From positions 6,111,356 through 6,175,355 of the forward strand of contig NZ_CP079946.1 in assembly GCF_019968905.1 (NCBI RefSeq): a stretch of 64,000 nucleotides of DNA, given 5' to 3'. Source of the stretch: Corallococcus sp. EGB (GTDB lineage: Bacteria > Myxococcota > Myxococcia > Myxococcales > Myxococcaceae). Within the stretch, counting starts at the first letter, position 1. The number at the start of each line of letters is the position of its first letter. A program made the translations under genes and the position numbers. The notes below the pieces were generated by a model. It saw nothing but the letters and a program-made list of their open reading frames with translations. It had not been told where the DNA came from and made no database searches. Of the stretch, positions 8,987 through 17,482 are shown piece after piece.

Positions 8987-10165
8987 GTGCCGGTGGTTCC
9001 ATTGGACGGCCGCGCCCCCACTGTAGTCGCTGCACTGCCTGTGAACGCCTCTGACTCCAAGAACGCCCCGGCCCCCCGGCCCGCCGCCACGGTCCTCAAC
9101 GTCAACGACGACCCTGCGACGCTGTACCTGCTGAGCCTCACGTTGAAGCAGGGCGGCTACCAGGTGATCGAGGCCACGGGAGGACGCGAGGCGCTGAGGC
9201 TTGCCCAGGGGCGGCCCGACCTGGTGCTGCTGGACGTGCACATGCCGGACATCGACGGCTATGAGGTCTGCCGCCGCCTGCGCGCGGACGAGGCCACGGG
9301 CGACCTGCTCATCGCCCACCTGTCGTCCGTGTCCGTGCAGCGCGAGGACCGCGTGCGGGGGCTCGCGCAGGGCGCGGACGCGTACTGGACGCGCCCGCTG
9401 GCGGAGGACGAGCTGCTCGCCAACATCGAAGCGCTCCTGCGCCTGCAGGGGCGCGCCCGGGACGCCGTGCGCGCACGCGACCGCTTCCTGAGCATCGCCG
9501 CGCACGAGCTGAAGACGCCCCTCACCGTGCTGCGCCTCAACCTGGAGCGCGCGGTGGAGATGGTGGAGGGCGACGCGAACGCGGGCGGCCCCATGGAGAA
9601 GCGCCTCACCCCCGCGGTGCGCCACCTCACCCGGCTGCAGAACCTGGTGGACAACCTGCTGGACGTGTCGCGCCTGTCCACGCAGGGCATGGCGCTGCTC
9701 GTGGACACGGTGGACTTCACCCAGCTGGTGCGCGAGCAGGTGGAGCGCTTCCAGGCTCCGGCCCGCAGCGCGAACGTGGCCCTGGACGCGGAGCTGCCGG
9801 ACGCCCCCGTGCTCCTCTTTGGCGACAGGCGCATGCTGGAGCAGGCCGTGGGCCACCTGTTGTCCAACGCCATCAAGTTCGGCGAGGACCGGCCCGCGAA
9901 GGCGCGCCTGTCCATCCACGAGGGCCAGGCGGTGCTCGCCGTGGAGGACCAGGGCGTGGGCATCGCGCCGGAGGACCACGCGCGCATCTTCCGCCGCTTC
10001 GAGCGTGTGTCCGCCGGCGGCCGCTTCGAGGGGCTCGGGCTGGGGCTGTTCCTGGCCCAGGAGATCGCCGCCGCGCACGACGGCACCTTGACCGTGAAGA
10101 GCGCCCTGGGCCAGGGCGCGTGTTTCGAGCTGAGGCTCCCCTTGCATCGCACCCAGCGGTACTGA
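8987..10165 (+). CDS. Hybrid receiver-histidine kinase
   Basis: A soluble 392-residue sensor kinase with an N-terminal receiver domain (about 35-150; phospho-acceptor Asp83 in LVLLDVHMPD). A HisKA domain follows with His173 in AAHELKTPLTVLRLN, then a HATPase with N box HLLSNAIKFGED, G1 box VEDQGVGIAPED and G2 region FEGLGLGLFLAQEIAAAH. The normally invariant receiver Lys before Pro is Arg136 (YWTRPL). No membrane segment is seen, so its signal is probably an upstream phosphotransfer or an intracellular ligand. The start is uncertain: GTG 8987 is used; GTG 9041 is possible and neither has a clear ribosome site. It is followed by the KaiC-like and receiver genes, so the three probably form one signalling unit. 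Confidence 0.85.
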   Translation: MPVVPLDGRAPTVVAALPVNASDSKNAPAPRPAATVLNVNDDPATLYLLSLTLKQGGYQVIEATGGREALRLAQGRPDLVLLDVHMPDIDGYEVCRRLRADEATGDLLIAHLSSVSVQREDRVRGLAQGADAYWTRPLAEDELLANIEALLRLQGRARDAVRARDRFLSIAAHELKTPLTVLRLNLERAVEMVEGDANAGGPMEKRLTPAVRHLTRLQNLVDNLLDVSRLSTQGMALLVDTVDFTQLVREQVERFQAPARSANVALDAELPDAPVLLFGDRRMLEQAVGHLLSNAIKFGEDRPAKARLSIHEGQAVLAVEDQGVGIAPEDHARIFRRFERVSAGGRFEGLGLGLFLAQEIAAAHDGTLTVKSALGQGACFELRLPLHRTQRY

Positions 10166-10187
10166 CGTCTCCAGAGGAGAAGGATTC

Positions 10188-11813
10188 GTGGCGAACACCG
10201 AAGACGCGGACGGGAGCAACAAGTCCGCCGAGGGCAAGAGCCCGGCGAAGCGGCTCATCACCGGCGTGCCCCGGCTGGACTTCATCACCAAGGGCGGCCT
10301 CATCCAGGGCTCCTCCTACGCCATCATCGGGCCCCCGGGCTCCGGCAAGACGGTGCTGGCCAACCAGATCGCCTTCCAGCACGTGAAGAACGGCGGCAAG
10401 GCGCTCTACGTGACGCTCCTGTCGGAGTCGCACGGGCGCATGCTGGAGAACCTGTCGCAGATGACGTTCTTCGACGACAGCATCATCCCGGACCGGCTCC
10501 AGTACCTGAGCGGCTACCGGGACCTGGAGCGCGACGGGCTCAAGGGCCTCCTGGAGCTGCTCCGCAAGAACGCCCAGTCCCACGGCACCACGCTGCTCAT
10601 CATCGACGGGATGGACGCGGCGAAGGAGTTCGCCCGCTCGGACCTCTCCTTCAAGCGCTTCCTCCAGGACCTGCAGACCTTCAGCAGCATCCTGGGCTGC
10701 ACCACGCTGCTGCTCTCTCCGCACCATGAAGGGGAGATCCACCCGGAGAACACCGCGGTGGACGGCATCTTCGAGCTGTCGCTGTGGCTGCACGGGCCCC
10801 GCGCGGTGCGCGAGCTCATCGCCATCAAGTTCCGCGGAGGGCCGTCGCTGCTGGGCCGCCACGAGGTGGAGATCAGCAACCAGGGCATGGTCATCCACCC
10901 GCGCACGGAGGTGCAGTTCGCGCACCCCGCGGCGGAGGGGCGCGAGGACCGCATCCGCATGCCCTTTGGCATCCCCCGCCTGGACGAAGCGCTCCGGGGC
11001 GGCGTGCTGTCCGGCTCCACCACGCTGCTGCTGGGCGCGCCCGGCACGGGCAAGACGCTGCTGGGGTTGCACTTCCTCCTCCAGGGCGCGCGCGAGGGCC
11101 AGCCGGGCGTCTACTTCGGCTTCTTCGAGACGCCTCCCCGCCTCATCGAGAAGGCGGAGGGCACCGGCATGGGAGACCTCAAGAAGTTCGTGGACGAGGG
11201 CCTCATTGAAATCCAATGGCAGCCGCCGCTGGAGCACAACCTGGACTCGCTGGCGGAGCGGCTCCTGGAGCGCATCGAGGAGCGCAAGGTGGACCGCCTG
11301 CGCCTCTTCATCGACGGCGTGTCCGGCTTCCGCTCCGCGGCGGTGTACCCGGACCGCATGGGCCGCTTCTTCTCCGCGCTCACCCACCAGCTGCGGATGA
11401 TGGACGTCACCACGCTGTACTCGGATGAGACGCCGCTGTTCAGCCCCGGCGTGGAGATGCCCCAACCAGAGGCCGCGTCCACCGTGGAGAACGTCATCCT
11501 GGTGCGCTACGTGGAGCTGCGCTCGCAGCTCTACCGGCTGCTCTCCATCATGAAGATGCGCGAGAGCGCCTACGACAGCGCCATCCGCGAGTTCTCCATC
11601 TCCGAAGAGGGCATCCAGGTCGCGGACACCTTCGAGAGCGCGGAGAGCATCCTCACCGGACACGCGCGCATGTCCGGCGGCGAGTCTTCCCGCCCCGGCA
11701 ACGTGAAGGCGCCCCTGGGCTCGCGCAAGAAGCAGGGCCGTCAGCCGCGCGCGAAGAAGAAGCCGGCCGCGAAGAAGGCTCCGGCGGGCGCCTCCCGGCG
11801 GAGGCGCTCATGA
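10188..11813 (+). CDS. KaiC-like double RecA-domain ATPase
   Basis: A 541-residue protein whose start, GTG 10188, is backed by AGAGGAGAAGG. It holds two KaiC/RAD55-type domains: Walker A GPPGSGKT near residues 48-55 with Walker B-like TLLIIDGMD, and GAPGTGKT near 283-290 with LRLFIDGVSGF. The Lys/Arg-rich tail (last 35 residues) is typical of myxobacterial proteins and could bind nucleic acid or partners. Cyanobacterial KaiC is the clock ATPase; most other bacterial relatives are signalling ATPases next to histidine kinases. Here a kinase gene precedes it by 22 bp and a receiver gene overlaps its stop by 4 bp, so it is likely a phosphorelay-linked switch. No KaiA or KaiB gene is present. Confidence 0.88.
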   Translation: MANTEDADGSNKSAEGKSPAKRLITGVPRLDFITKGGLIQGSSYAIIGPPGSGKTVLANQIAFQHVKNGGKALYVTLLSESHGRMLENLSQMTFFDDSIIPDRLQYLSGYRDLERDGLKGLLELLRKNAQSHGTTLLIIDGMDAAKEFARSDLSFKRFLQDLQTFSSILGCTTLLLSPHHEGEIHPENTAVDGIFELSLWLHGPRAVRELIAIKFRGGPSLLGRHEVEISNQGMVIHPRTEVQFAHPAAEGREDRIRMPFGIPRLDEALRGGVLSGSTTLLLGAPGTGKTLLGLHFLLQGAREGQPGVYFGFFETPPRLIEKAEGTGMGDLKKFVDEGLIEIQWQPPLEHNLDSLAERLLERIEERKVDRLRLFIDGVSGFRSAAVYPDRMGRFFSALTHQLRMMDVTTLYSDETPLFSPGVEMPQPEAASTVENVILVRYVELRSQLYRLLSIMKMRESAYDSAIREFSISEEGIQVADTFESAESILTGHARMSGGESSRPGNVKAPLGSRKKQGRQPRAKKKPAAKKAPAGASRRRRS

Positions 11814-12166
11814 AGACCGTGCTCGTCGTGGACGATGAGCAGGACATCGCCGAGGCCATCCAGGCCATCCTGGAGGAGGAGCAGCTGCGCGTCGTCATCT
11901 GCGGCAACGGCCGCGAGGCCCTGGCCAGGCTCCAGGAGGAGAAACCCGACCTGGCCATCATCGACGTGATGATGCCGGTGATGAACGGCTACGAGACCAT
12001 CGACGCCATCCGGCAGCGCGGTGGCCACCCCTTCCCCATCCTCGTCATGAGCGCCATCCAGCCGCCCAAGGCGAAGGCCGAGGAACAGCAGTGGGCCGGC
12101 TTCCTCAAGAAGCCCTTCTCCCTGCGCGACCTGGTGGACGCCGTGACACGGCTGACAACTTCGTAG
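11810..12166 (+). CDS. Single-domain response regulator
   Basis: A 118-residue stand-alone receiver: acidic pocket VVDDEQD (residues 7-12), phospho-acceptor Asp52 in LAIIDVMMPVMNG, and conserved Lys101 in FLKKPF. It has no output domain. The ATG overlaps the KaiC-like gene stop (ATGA), showing translational coupling. It likely relays phosphate from the hybrid kinase encoded at 8987 or acts directly on the KaiC-like protein; this is inference from gene order. Confidence 0.9.
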   Translation: MKTVLVVDDEQDIAEAIQAILEEEQLRVVICGNGREALARLQEEKPDLAIIDVMMPVMNGYETIDAIRQRGGHPFPILVMSAIQPPKAKAEEQQWAGFLKKPFSLRDLVDAVTRLTTS

Positions 12167-12285
12167 GTCCCGCTCTCACTTTTTCAGCGCCAAGCATCCG
12201 CGCCAGGCAGGCAGCCGGCGCGGGGCTTCTGGTTGAAATCGAAACATCGCGCGCGCACAGTGGGTCCACCTGACGCGACGCATCC

Positions 12286-13668
12286 ATGCACACTGAAGTC
12301 GAGACGACTCCCGCCCGAGAGCCGGGCCTGTTCCGGCTCACCTGGCCCATCTTCTTCGAAATCTTCCTCTTCATGCTGATGGGCACGGCGGACACGCTGA
12401 TGCTCAGCGGCGTGTCGGACGCCGCGGTGTCCGCGGTGGGAGTGGTCAACCAATACGTCTTCATCTGCATCCTGGTGATGGAGGTGGTGAGCCACGGCGC
12501 GTCCATCGTCGTTTCGCAATACCTCGGTGCGAAGCGCAACGCGGAGGCGGCGCGCATCGCGGCGCAGGCCATCACGATGAACTTCCTCCTGGGCCTGACG
12601 GTGAGCGGCGGACTGCTGTTGTCCGCGGACGCCATCCTGGGGCGGATGAACCTGGAGCCCGGGACGCTCGCGTACGCGAGCACCTACTGGCACATCGCGG
12701 GCGGATTCCTCTTCCTTCAGGCGCTCATCAACGTCTTCTCCAGCCTCATCCGCACGTACGGCTTCACGCGGCAGTCCATGTACGTGGCCATGGGCATGAA
12801 CGTGGTGCACGTGATGGGCAACTGGGTGCTCATCTTCGGGCACTTCGGCTTCCGGGCGCACGGCGTGGCGGGCGCGGCCATGTCCACCGTCTTCAGCCGC
12901 GCGGTGGCGGTGGGCGTCTTCGGGTGGATGCTCTGGCGGGTGATGGACGTGAAGATGCAGCCCACGCACTTCGTGGCGCTGACGCGCGAGTACGTGCGCA
13001 AGATCCTGCGCGTGGGCGTGCCGTCCGCGGTGGAGCAGATGACGTACCACGCGTGCCAGACGGTGTTCCTGTACTACGTGACGTACCTGGGCCCGGTGGC
13101 GCTGGCGTCGCGGCAGTACGCCAACGCGATGTCCCAGTACGTGTTCCTGTGCAGCCTGGCCATTGGCATGGGCACGTCCATCCTCGTGGGCCGGCTGGTG
13201 GGGGCGAAGCGCTCACAGGACGCGTACGCGCGGGTGCTCAAGAGCCTCAAGTGGAGCATCGGCATCACGGTGGCGGTGGACGTGACGGCCATCCTCCTGC
13301 GTGAGCCGCTCATCCGCGTCTTCACGCAGGACGTGGACATCCTGCGGCTCACCTCGCAGGTGCTGGTGCTGAGCCTGCTGTTGGAGACGGGCCGCTCGTT
13401 CAACCTGGTGCTGGTGAACGCGCTGCGCGCAGCGGGGGACGCGACCTTCCCGGTCATCATGGCGATGATCTCCATGGTCTGCATGAGCCTGCCGCTGGGC
13501 TACTTCCTGGTGTTCCATCTGCAGCTGGGACTCGCGGGCGTGTGGCTCGCGGTGGCCGCGGACGAGTGGACGCGCGGGCTGGCCATGTGGATGCGCTGGC
13601 GCAGCCGCGCGTGGGAGCGCCAGTCGCTGGTGTCTCCGGCAGAGGCGCCGGTGGTGCTGGCGCACTAG
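12286..13668 (+). CDS. MATE family efflux transporter
   Basis: A 460-residue inner-membrane antiporter with about 12 predicted helices in two similar halves, each beginning with a MATE-like segment (LTWPIFFEIFLFMLMGTADTLMLSGVSD; VGVPSAVEQMTYHACQTVFLYYVTYLG). The motif SHGASIVVSQYLGAKRN after the first helices and TSILVGRLVGAKR in the second half are characteristic loops of the family. MATE proteins export cationic drugs and secondary metabolites using proton or sodium gradients. It stands alone 119 bp after the receiver gene; the substrate is unknown. Confidence 0.88.
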   Translation: MHTEVETTPAREPGLFRLTWPIFFEIFLFMLMGTADTLMLSGVSDAAVSAVGVVNQYVFICILVMEVVSHGASIVVSQYLGAKRNAEAARIAAQAITMNFLLGLTVSGGLLLSADAILGRMNLEPGTLAYASTYWHIAGGFLFLQALINVFSSLIRTYGFTRQSMYVAMGMNVVHVMGNWVLIFGHFGFRAHGVAGAAMSTVFSRAVAVGVFGWMLWRVMDVKMQPTHFVALTREYVRKILRVGVPSAVEQMTYHACQTVFLYYVTYLGPVALASRQYANAMSQYVFLCSLAIGMGTSILVGRLVGAKRSQDAYARVLKSLKWSIGITVAVDVTAILLREPLIRVFTQDVDILRLTSQVLVLSLLLETGRSFNLVLVNALRAAGDATFPVIMAMISMVCMSLPLGYFLVFHLQLGLAGVWLAVAADEWTRGLAMWMRWRSRAWERQSLVSPAEAPVVLAH

Positions 13669-13689
13669 AGGGCATTGCGTCGACACGTT

Positions 13690-14498
13690 ATCGACGGAGG
13701 CGAGCTGGGCCGCGGCCGGGATGTGCTGCGCATCCTGAAGCAGCTGGGTGTCACGAAGCGGGGCGCCCCCGTGTGTACCCACCCGGACGGCGCCCCCCTG
13801 AAGCCCACCGCCGCGTTCATCTCCTCGGGGAACCACAACCACGCCCCCGCCAGTCGCTGCTGGGCGTCCTCTCCGGCTCGAAGCCGCTGCAGCGCTTCCA
13901 TGTCCCCCCTTGCGAGCCGGACCGGACGGGCTTCGTGGGGCGCAGCGGCGCGAAGTCCAAGGGCTTCACCGCCAGCGACCGGCCCCCGGGGTGCTGGGCC
14001 ACGTCGTCCTCTACACCAGCGACACGCTCACCCGGCAACACGACGGCACGGGAGTCACCTTCCGCGTGGCGCCCCCTCGGATCCGGGAACGGGTTTCGCT
14101 TGGAAGCGGTACGCGCACGTCTGTGAGGGTGACCCTGTTCCTCCCATCCAGGCCCTGCGGAACACCACGCCCACCTACAGCTTCGCGGACCTGGTGAGCG
14201 ACTCGCGGTCTCCGGACTTCAACATGCCCGGCAGCCCCATCCGGGACTTCATCATCAAGGACACCCATTCCAAGAAGCGCAAGAACAGCGGCACCACCGC
14301 GTCCAGCCCCACGCGCGTCTACGTCCACCCCAATGACATCCAGCGCATGGCGCGATGCGTGGGGTGCAACAAGGCCGCGGGGAAGGCGGCGAAGTCCCTG
14401 GCCACCTGCGGCGGCGACCTGGACCGGGACGTGTGCCCAGGTGCAAGGACCAGGAGGACGACGAGGCCCCCTGCGACGACGACCTCGTCTCCGACTGA
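13690..14498 (+). pseudogene. Decayed gene with at least four frameshifts, unknown family
   Basis: Protein-like sequence runs through all three plus frames in turn. About 13690-13850 reads ILKQLGVTKRGAPVCTHPDG. About 13850-13985 reads LLGVLSGSKPLQRFHVPPCE. About 13985-14075 reads VLGHVVLYTSDTLTRQHDG. About 14090-14437 is a longer stretch including TYSFADLVSDSRSPDFNMPG and RMARCVGCNKAAGK. Finally CKDQEDDEAPCDDDLVSD ends at a TGA at 14496-14498. The last part is Cys-rich with CxxC motifs. No intact frame covers the region and no family was recognised. Several separate indels argue for true decay rather than one sequencing error. Confidence 0.6.
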
Positions 14499-14669
14499 AG
14501 CCACGCGCATTCCCCGTCAGGAAGCGCGCCAGCCGCAGCCCTTGCTCCCGCGCCCGCCCTGCACGCCTGCACGGGGCGGCCGAGCTCGCCATCTCGTGCG
14601 CCGCTTCCCTTGGACGTGCGGCATCCCACTTTTGGTGGGCCGCGTGACGGCGCAAACCGGGAGAGGCTC

Positions 14670-15893
14670 ATGCTCGCAGTCGTCTACAAGCAGAACAGCC
14701 AGGTGAAGGTGGAGGAGGTCGAGGATCCCAAGGTGGAGGCGCCTACGGACTGCATCATCCGCGTCACCTCCGCGGGCATCTGTGGCAGCGACCTGCACAT
14801 GTACGAGGGCCGCACCGCCTCCAAGCCAGGGCAGGTGTTCGGCCACGAAAACATGGGCGTCGTGGAGCAGGTGGGCGCGGGCGTCAGGAGCATCAAGAAG
14901 GGAGACCGCGTGGTGCTGCCCTTCAACATCGCCTGCGGTACCTGCTTCGACTGCGTGCGGGGCCGCACGGAGGCCTGCCTCGTCGCCAACCCAGAGGCAC
15001 CGCACGCCGGCTACGGCTACGCGGGAATGGGCCCGTACCGGGGTGGACAGGCGGAGCTGCTCCGGGTGCCCTGGGCGGACTTCAACTGCCTGAAGCTGCC
15101 CGGGCAGCCGGGTGACGACCTGGAGGATGACTTCCTGCTGCTGTCGGACGTGTTCCCGACCGCCTACCATGGCACCGAGCTCGCGAACGTGCGACCGGGC
15201 GCCACGGTGGCCGTGTTCGGCGCGGGCCCGGTGGGCCTGCTCGCCGGGTACTGCGCGCTGCTGCGCGGCGCCTCGGAGGTCTACGTCGTGGACAGCGTCC
15301 CCGAGCGCCTGGCCAAGGTGAAGGAGATGGGCGCCATCCCCATCGACTTCACGAAGGGCGACCCGGTGAAGCAGATCATGGACCTGCGCCGCAAGAACCC
15401 GCTCATCATGGGCGCGCTGCGCCCCGGTGAGGAGAAGGCCATGGGCGTGATGTGCGGCATCGACGCCGTGGGCTACCAGTCGCGGGACATCAAGACCGCG
15501 GACGCGCACGGTGGCCGGGAGAAGCCCACCCAGGTGCTGGAGCAGCTGGTGGAGCTGGTGAACCCCACGGGCTCCATTGGCGTCGTGGGCGTCTACATGG
15601 CTCCGGATCCGGGCGCTCCAGACGAAAACGCCAGGCAGGGCATCTACCCACTGCCGTGGGCCAAGGTGTTCGACAAGGGCATCACCGTGGGCACCGGCCA
15701 GACGCCGGTGAAGCGCTACAACCACTTCCTGCGCGACCTCATCATCGCGGGCCGCGCCCGGCCGAGCATGATCGTCAGTCACCGCCTGCCGCTGCAGGAC
15801 GCGCCGGACGCCTACCAGAAGTTCGACGCGCGCAAGGATGGCTACACCAAGGTCATCCTCAAGCCCCAGCTGAGCCCCAAGGCCCGCGCCTAG
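14670..15893 (+). CDS. Zinc-dependent alcohol dehydrogenase, glutathione-independent formaldehyde dehydrogenase type
   Basis: A 407-residue MDR-superfamily enzyme; the long loops and about 400-residue length fit the formaldehyde dismutase/dehydrogenase branch. Visible features are the catalytic zinc region ICGSDLHMYEGR and GHENMGVVEQVG, Cys-rich segment CGTCFDCVRGRTEAC, and the NAD-binding motif VAVFGAGPVGLLAGYCAL. ATG 14670 has GGGAGAGG just upstream. It would oxidise formaldehyde or small aldehydes/alcohols with NAD in the cytosol. It stands alone, after a pseudogene. A second, different zinc dehydrogenase is at 33863. Confidence 0.87.
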   Translation: MLAVVYKQNSQVKVEEVEDPKVEAPTDCIIRVTSAGICGSDLHMYEGRTASKPGQVFGHENMGVVEQVGAGVRSIKKGDRVVLPFNIACGTCFDCVRGRTEACLVANPEAPHAGYGYAGMGPYRGGQAELLRVPWADFNCLKLPGQPGDDLEDDFLLLSDVFPTAYHGTELANVRPGATVAVFGAGPVGLLAGYCALLRGASEVYVVDSVPERLAKVKEMGAIPIDFTKGDPVKQIMDLRRKNPLIMGALRPGEEKAMGVMCGIDAVGYQSRDIKTADAHGGREKPTQVLEQLVELVNPTGSIGVVGVYMAPDPGAPDENARQGIYPLPWAKVFDKGITVGTGQTPVKRYNHFLRDLIIAGRARPSMIVSHRLPLQDAPDAYQKFDARKDGYTKVILKPQLSPKARA

Positions 15894-15912
15894 GCACAAG
15901 GCCCTGTCCCGG

Positions 15913-15936
15913 GTCCCAGGGTGTGCCCCCTGGGAC
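15913..15936 (+). terminator. Hairpin between the dehydrogenase and the pseudo-receiver gene
   Basis: Nine-bp perfect arms GTCCCAGGG (15913-15921) and CCCTGGGAC (15928-15936), 19 bp after the dehydrogenase stop. No T-tract follows. Confidence 0.5.
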
Positions 15937-15958
15937 TGCGGCGGTATATGGTTTGACG

Positions 15959-16363
15959 GTGGACGTCCTCGACAAACCCTCGACCGTGCTGGTGGTCGAG
16001 AGCTACGACGACCTGCGCGAGGCGCTGGTGGCCCTCCTCGTGCTGGAGGGCTACACCGTGTTGTCCGTCGCCACGGCCACGCAGGCCCTGGACGTGCTGT
16101 CCCACCTCCCCCGGATTCCCTCCCTGGTGCTGTTCAGCCTGTTGCTGCGCAACCCGGAGGACCAGCGCTTCCTCACCCGGCTGCGCAACCTGGACCTCAC
16201 CTCCAAGCTGCCTGTGCTGGCGCTCACCGCGGACCCAGACCTCCAGGCGGCCCCGCCCGGGACGGTGGGCCTCCTGGGCAAGCCGGTGCGCACGGAGGTG
16301 CTCCTGGCCGCCGTGGACCGCTACCGGACGCGGCCTGACGGTTCACGCCGTGGGCGGATATAG
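15959..16363 (+). CDS. Receiver-fold protein lacking the phospho-acceptor Asp
   Basis: A 134-residue stand-alone receiver-like protein. The fold is evident from STVLVVESYDDLREALVALL (strand 1, helix 1), SLVLFSLLLRNPED (strand 3) and LPVLALTADPD...VGLLGKPVRTEVL (strands 4-5, Lys108 kept). Strand 3 normally ends in the phosphorylated Asp; here the position is Ser60 (LVLFS), and the acidic pair after strand 1 is only partly kept (VES). It is therefore probably a pseudo-receiver working by protein-protein contact. The start is GTG 15959 or TTG 15953; no clear ribosome site is seen. Confidence 0.7.
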   Translation: MDVLDKPSTVLVVESYDDLREALVALLVLEGYTVLSVATATQALDVLSHLPRIPSLVLFSLLLRNPEDQRFLTRLRNLDLTSKLPVLALTADPDLQAAPPGTVGLLGKPVRTEVLLAAVDRYRTRPDGSRRGRI

Positions 16364-16450
16364 GTACGGATAGACCGCAACTCCGGGCGGCAAGGGTCGA
16401 TAATCCATCAAACGTCCACCGTCTCCGGTGGTTCGAGGGGGAGACCCAAC

Positions 16451-17482
16451 ATGTCCAGAATCGGCGAGTCGCCTGGCGGTGTCACCGCGGCACGAGTGCA
16501 GCAGACGCAGACCCCGGCGGTCCGCCCGCCTCCTCCGCCGCCGGCCCCGGTCGCCGCGCGGCGCCCGTCCGACACCTTCGAGTCCGGACATGCCGCCCGC
16601 CGAGGGGGCCCCGCGCTGGGAGCGCCGGCGCCCACGGCCACGCCCACGCCCACGCCGGTGGGAACGGCTGGCACGGCGGTGCAGACGAACGGCGGCACGG
16701 TGGCGGACTACCAGGTGGGTCCTCCCCGGCGTCCGGACATCCACCACGACAACGGCTTCCTGCAGAACCCCAACGACCCCAACGACCCCACCCCCATCCC
16801 CACGGAGAGCCCGGGCCTGGGTGACTACGCGGCGCGCGCCGAGTGGGAGTTGAAGCTCAACGCCGCGCGCGCCGTCCAGGGCATCCCGGGTGTACCGCAC
16901 AACAACATCCCGGACGGCCTGGACACGTACGACCACTTCCTGCACGGCAACGGGGCGGACCGGCACTTCGACTACGAGCGCTTCGTGAGCACGGACCCCG
17001 CTGGCCAGGCGGTGCTCACCAACTCCACGCGCGACACGCAGCAGGCGGCGGAGGCGGCGTACAACCAGATGATCGCGCAGGACCCGTCGCTGGCCGGCAA
17101 GCCGGTGACGTTCCAGATCACCGGTTCGCAGATTGGCGTGGGCTCGAGCGAGCAGTTCCCGTACCCGGAGACGGAGAACTGGCAGAAGGCGATTGGCGGC
17201 CACTCCATCTGGAACAGCGCGACGGTGACGGTGTATCCGCCGGAGACACCGGGCGGGAAGCCCCGCTTCGAGATGGACATGACGCTCCACGCGGAGGACC
17301 GCTACAACTTCAATCCGGGCCAGCAGGACATCAACACCGGCACGCCGGACGCGGCCAACGGCCGGCTGGAGCGCACGGGCCTGGGGCACCAGTACACCAA
17401 CTACGGCACGCTGCAGCGGCACGTGACGTGGAACCAGGGGAGCCCCGAGAATGCGACGTCGCGTCCCATCGGTGGCCGTTAG
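16451..17482 (+). CDS. Proline-rich protein with colicin-M-like C-terminal signature; candidate toxin
   Basis: A 343-residue protein of unrecognised family. The first 105 residues are disordered and Pro/Thr/Ala-rich. The C-terminal 200 residues look folded and show the order FLHGNG (about 160) then AEDRYNFNPG (about 285) then a closing GLGHQYTNYGTLQRHVTW. This resembles the layout of colicin-M-type lipid II hydrolases, where a DxYDxN motif carries catalytic Asp and Tyr; here the second Asp is Asn and the following His-Arg pair is not evident, so the enzyme assignment is weak. No N-terminal signal peptide is seen. The downstream lipoprotein gene overlaps it by 32 bp, as expected for an effector with a periplasmic immunity partner. 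Confidence 0.6.
   Translation: MSRIGESPGGVTAARVQQTQTPAVRPPPPPPAPVAARRPSDTFESGHAARRGGPALGAPAPTATPTPTPVGTAGTAVQTNGGTVADYQVGPPRRPDIHHDNGFLQNPNDPNDPTPIPTESPGLGDYAARAEWELKLNAARAVQGIPGVPHNNIPDGLDTYDHFLHGNGADRHFDYERFVSTDPAGQAVLTNSTRDTQQAAEAAYNQMIAQDPSLAGKPVTFQITGSQIGVGSSEQFPYPETENWQKAIGGHSIWNSATVTVYPPETPGGKPRFEMDMTLHAEDRYNFNPGQQDINTGTPDAANGRLERTGLGHQYTNYGTLQRHVTWNQGSPENATSRPIGGR

Noticed and set aside
8987-12166. Circadian kaiABC-type clock
   Set aside because: Only a KaiC-like ATPase is present; no kaiA or kaiB, and similar proteins occur in many signalling operons.
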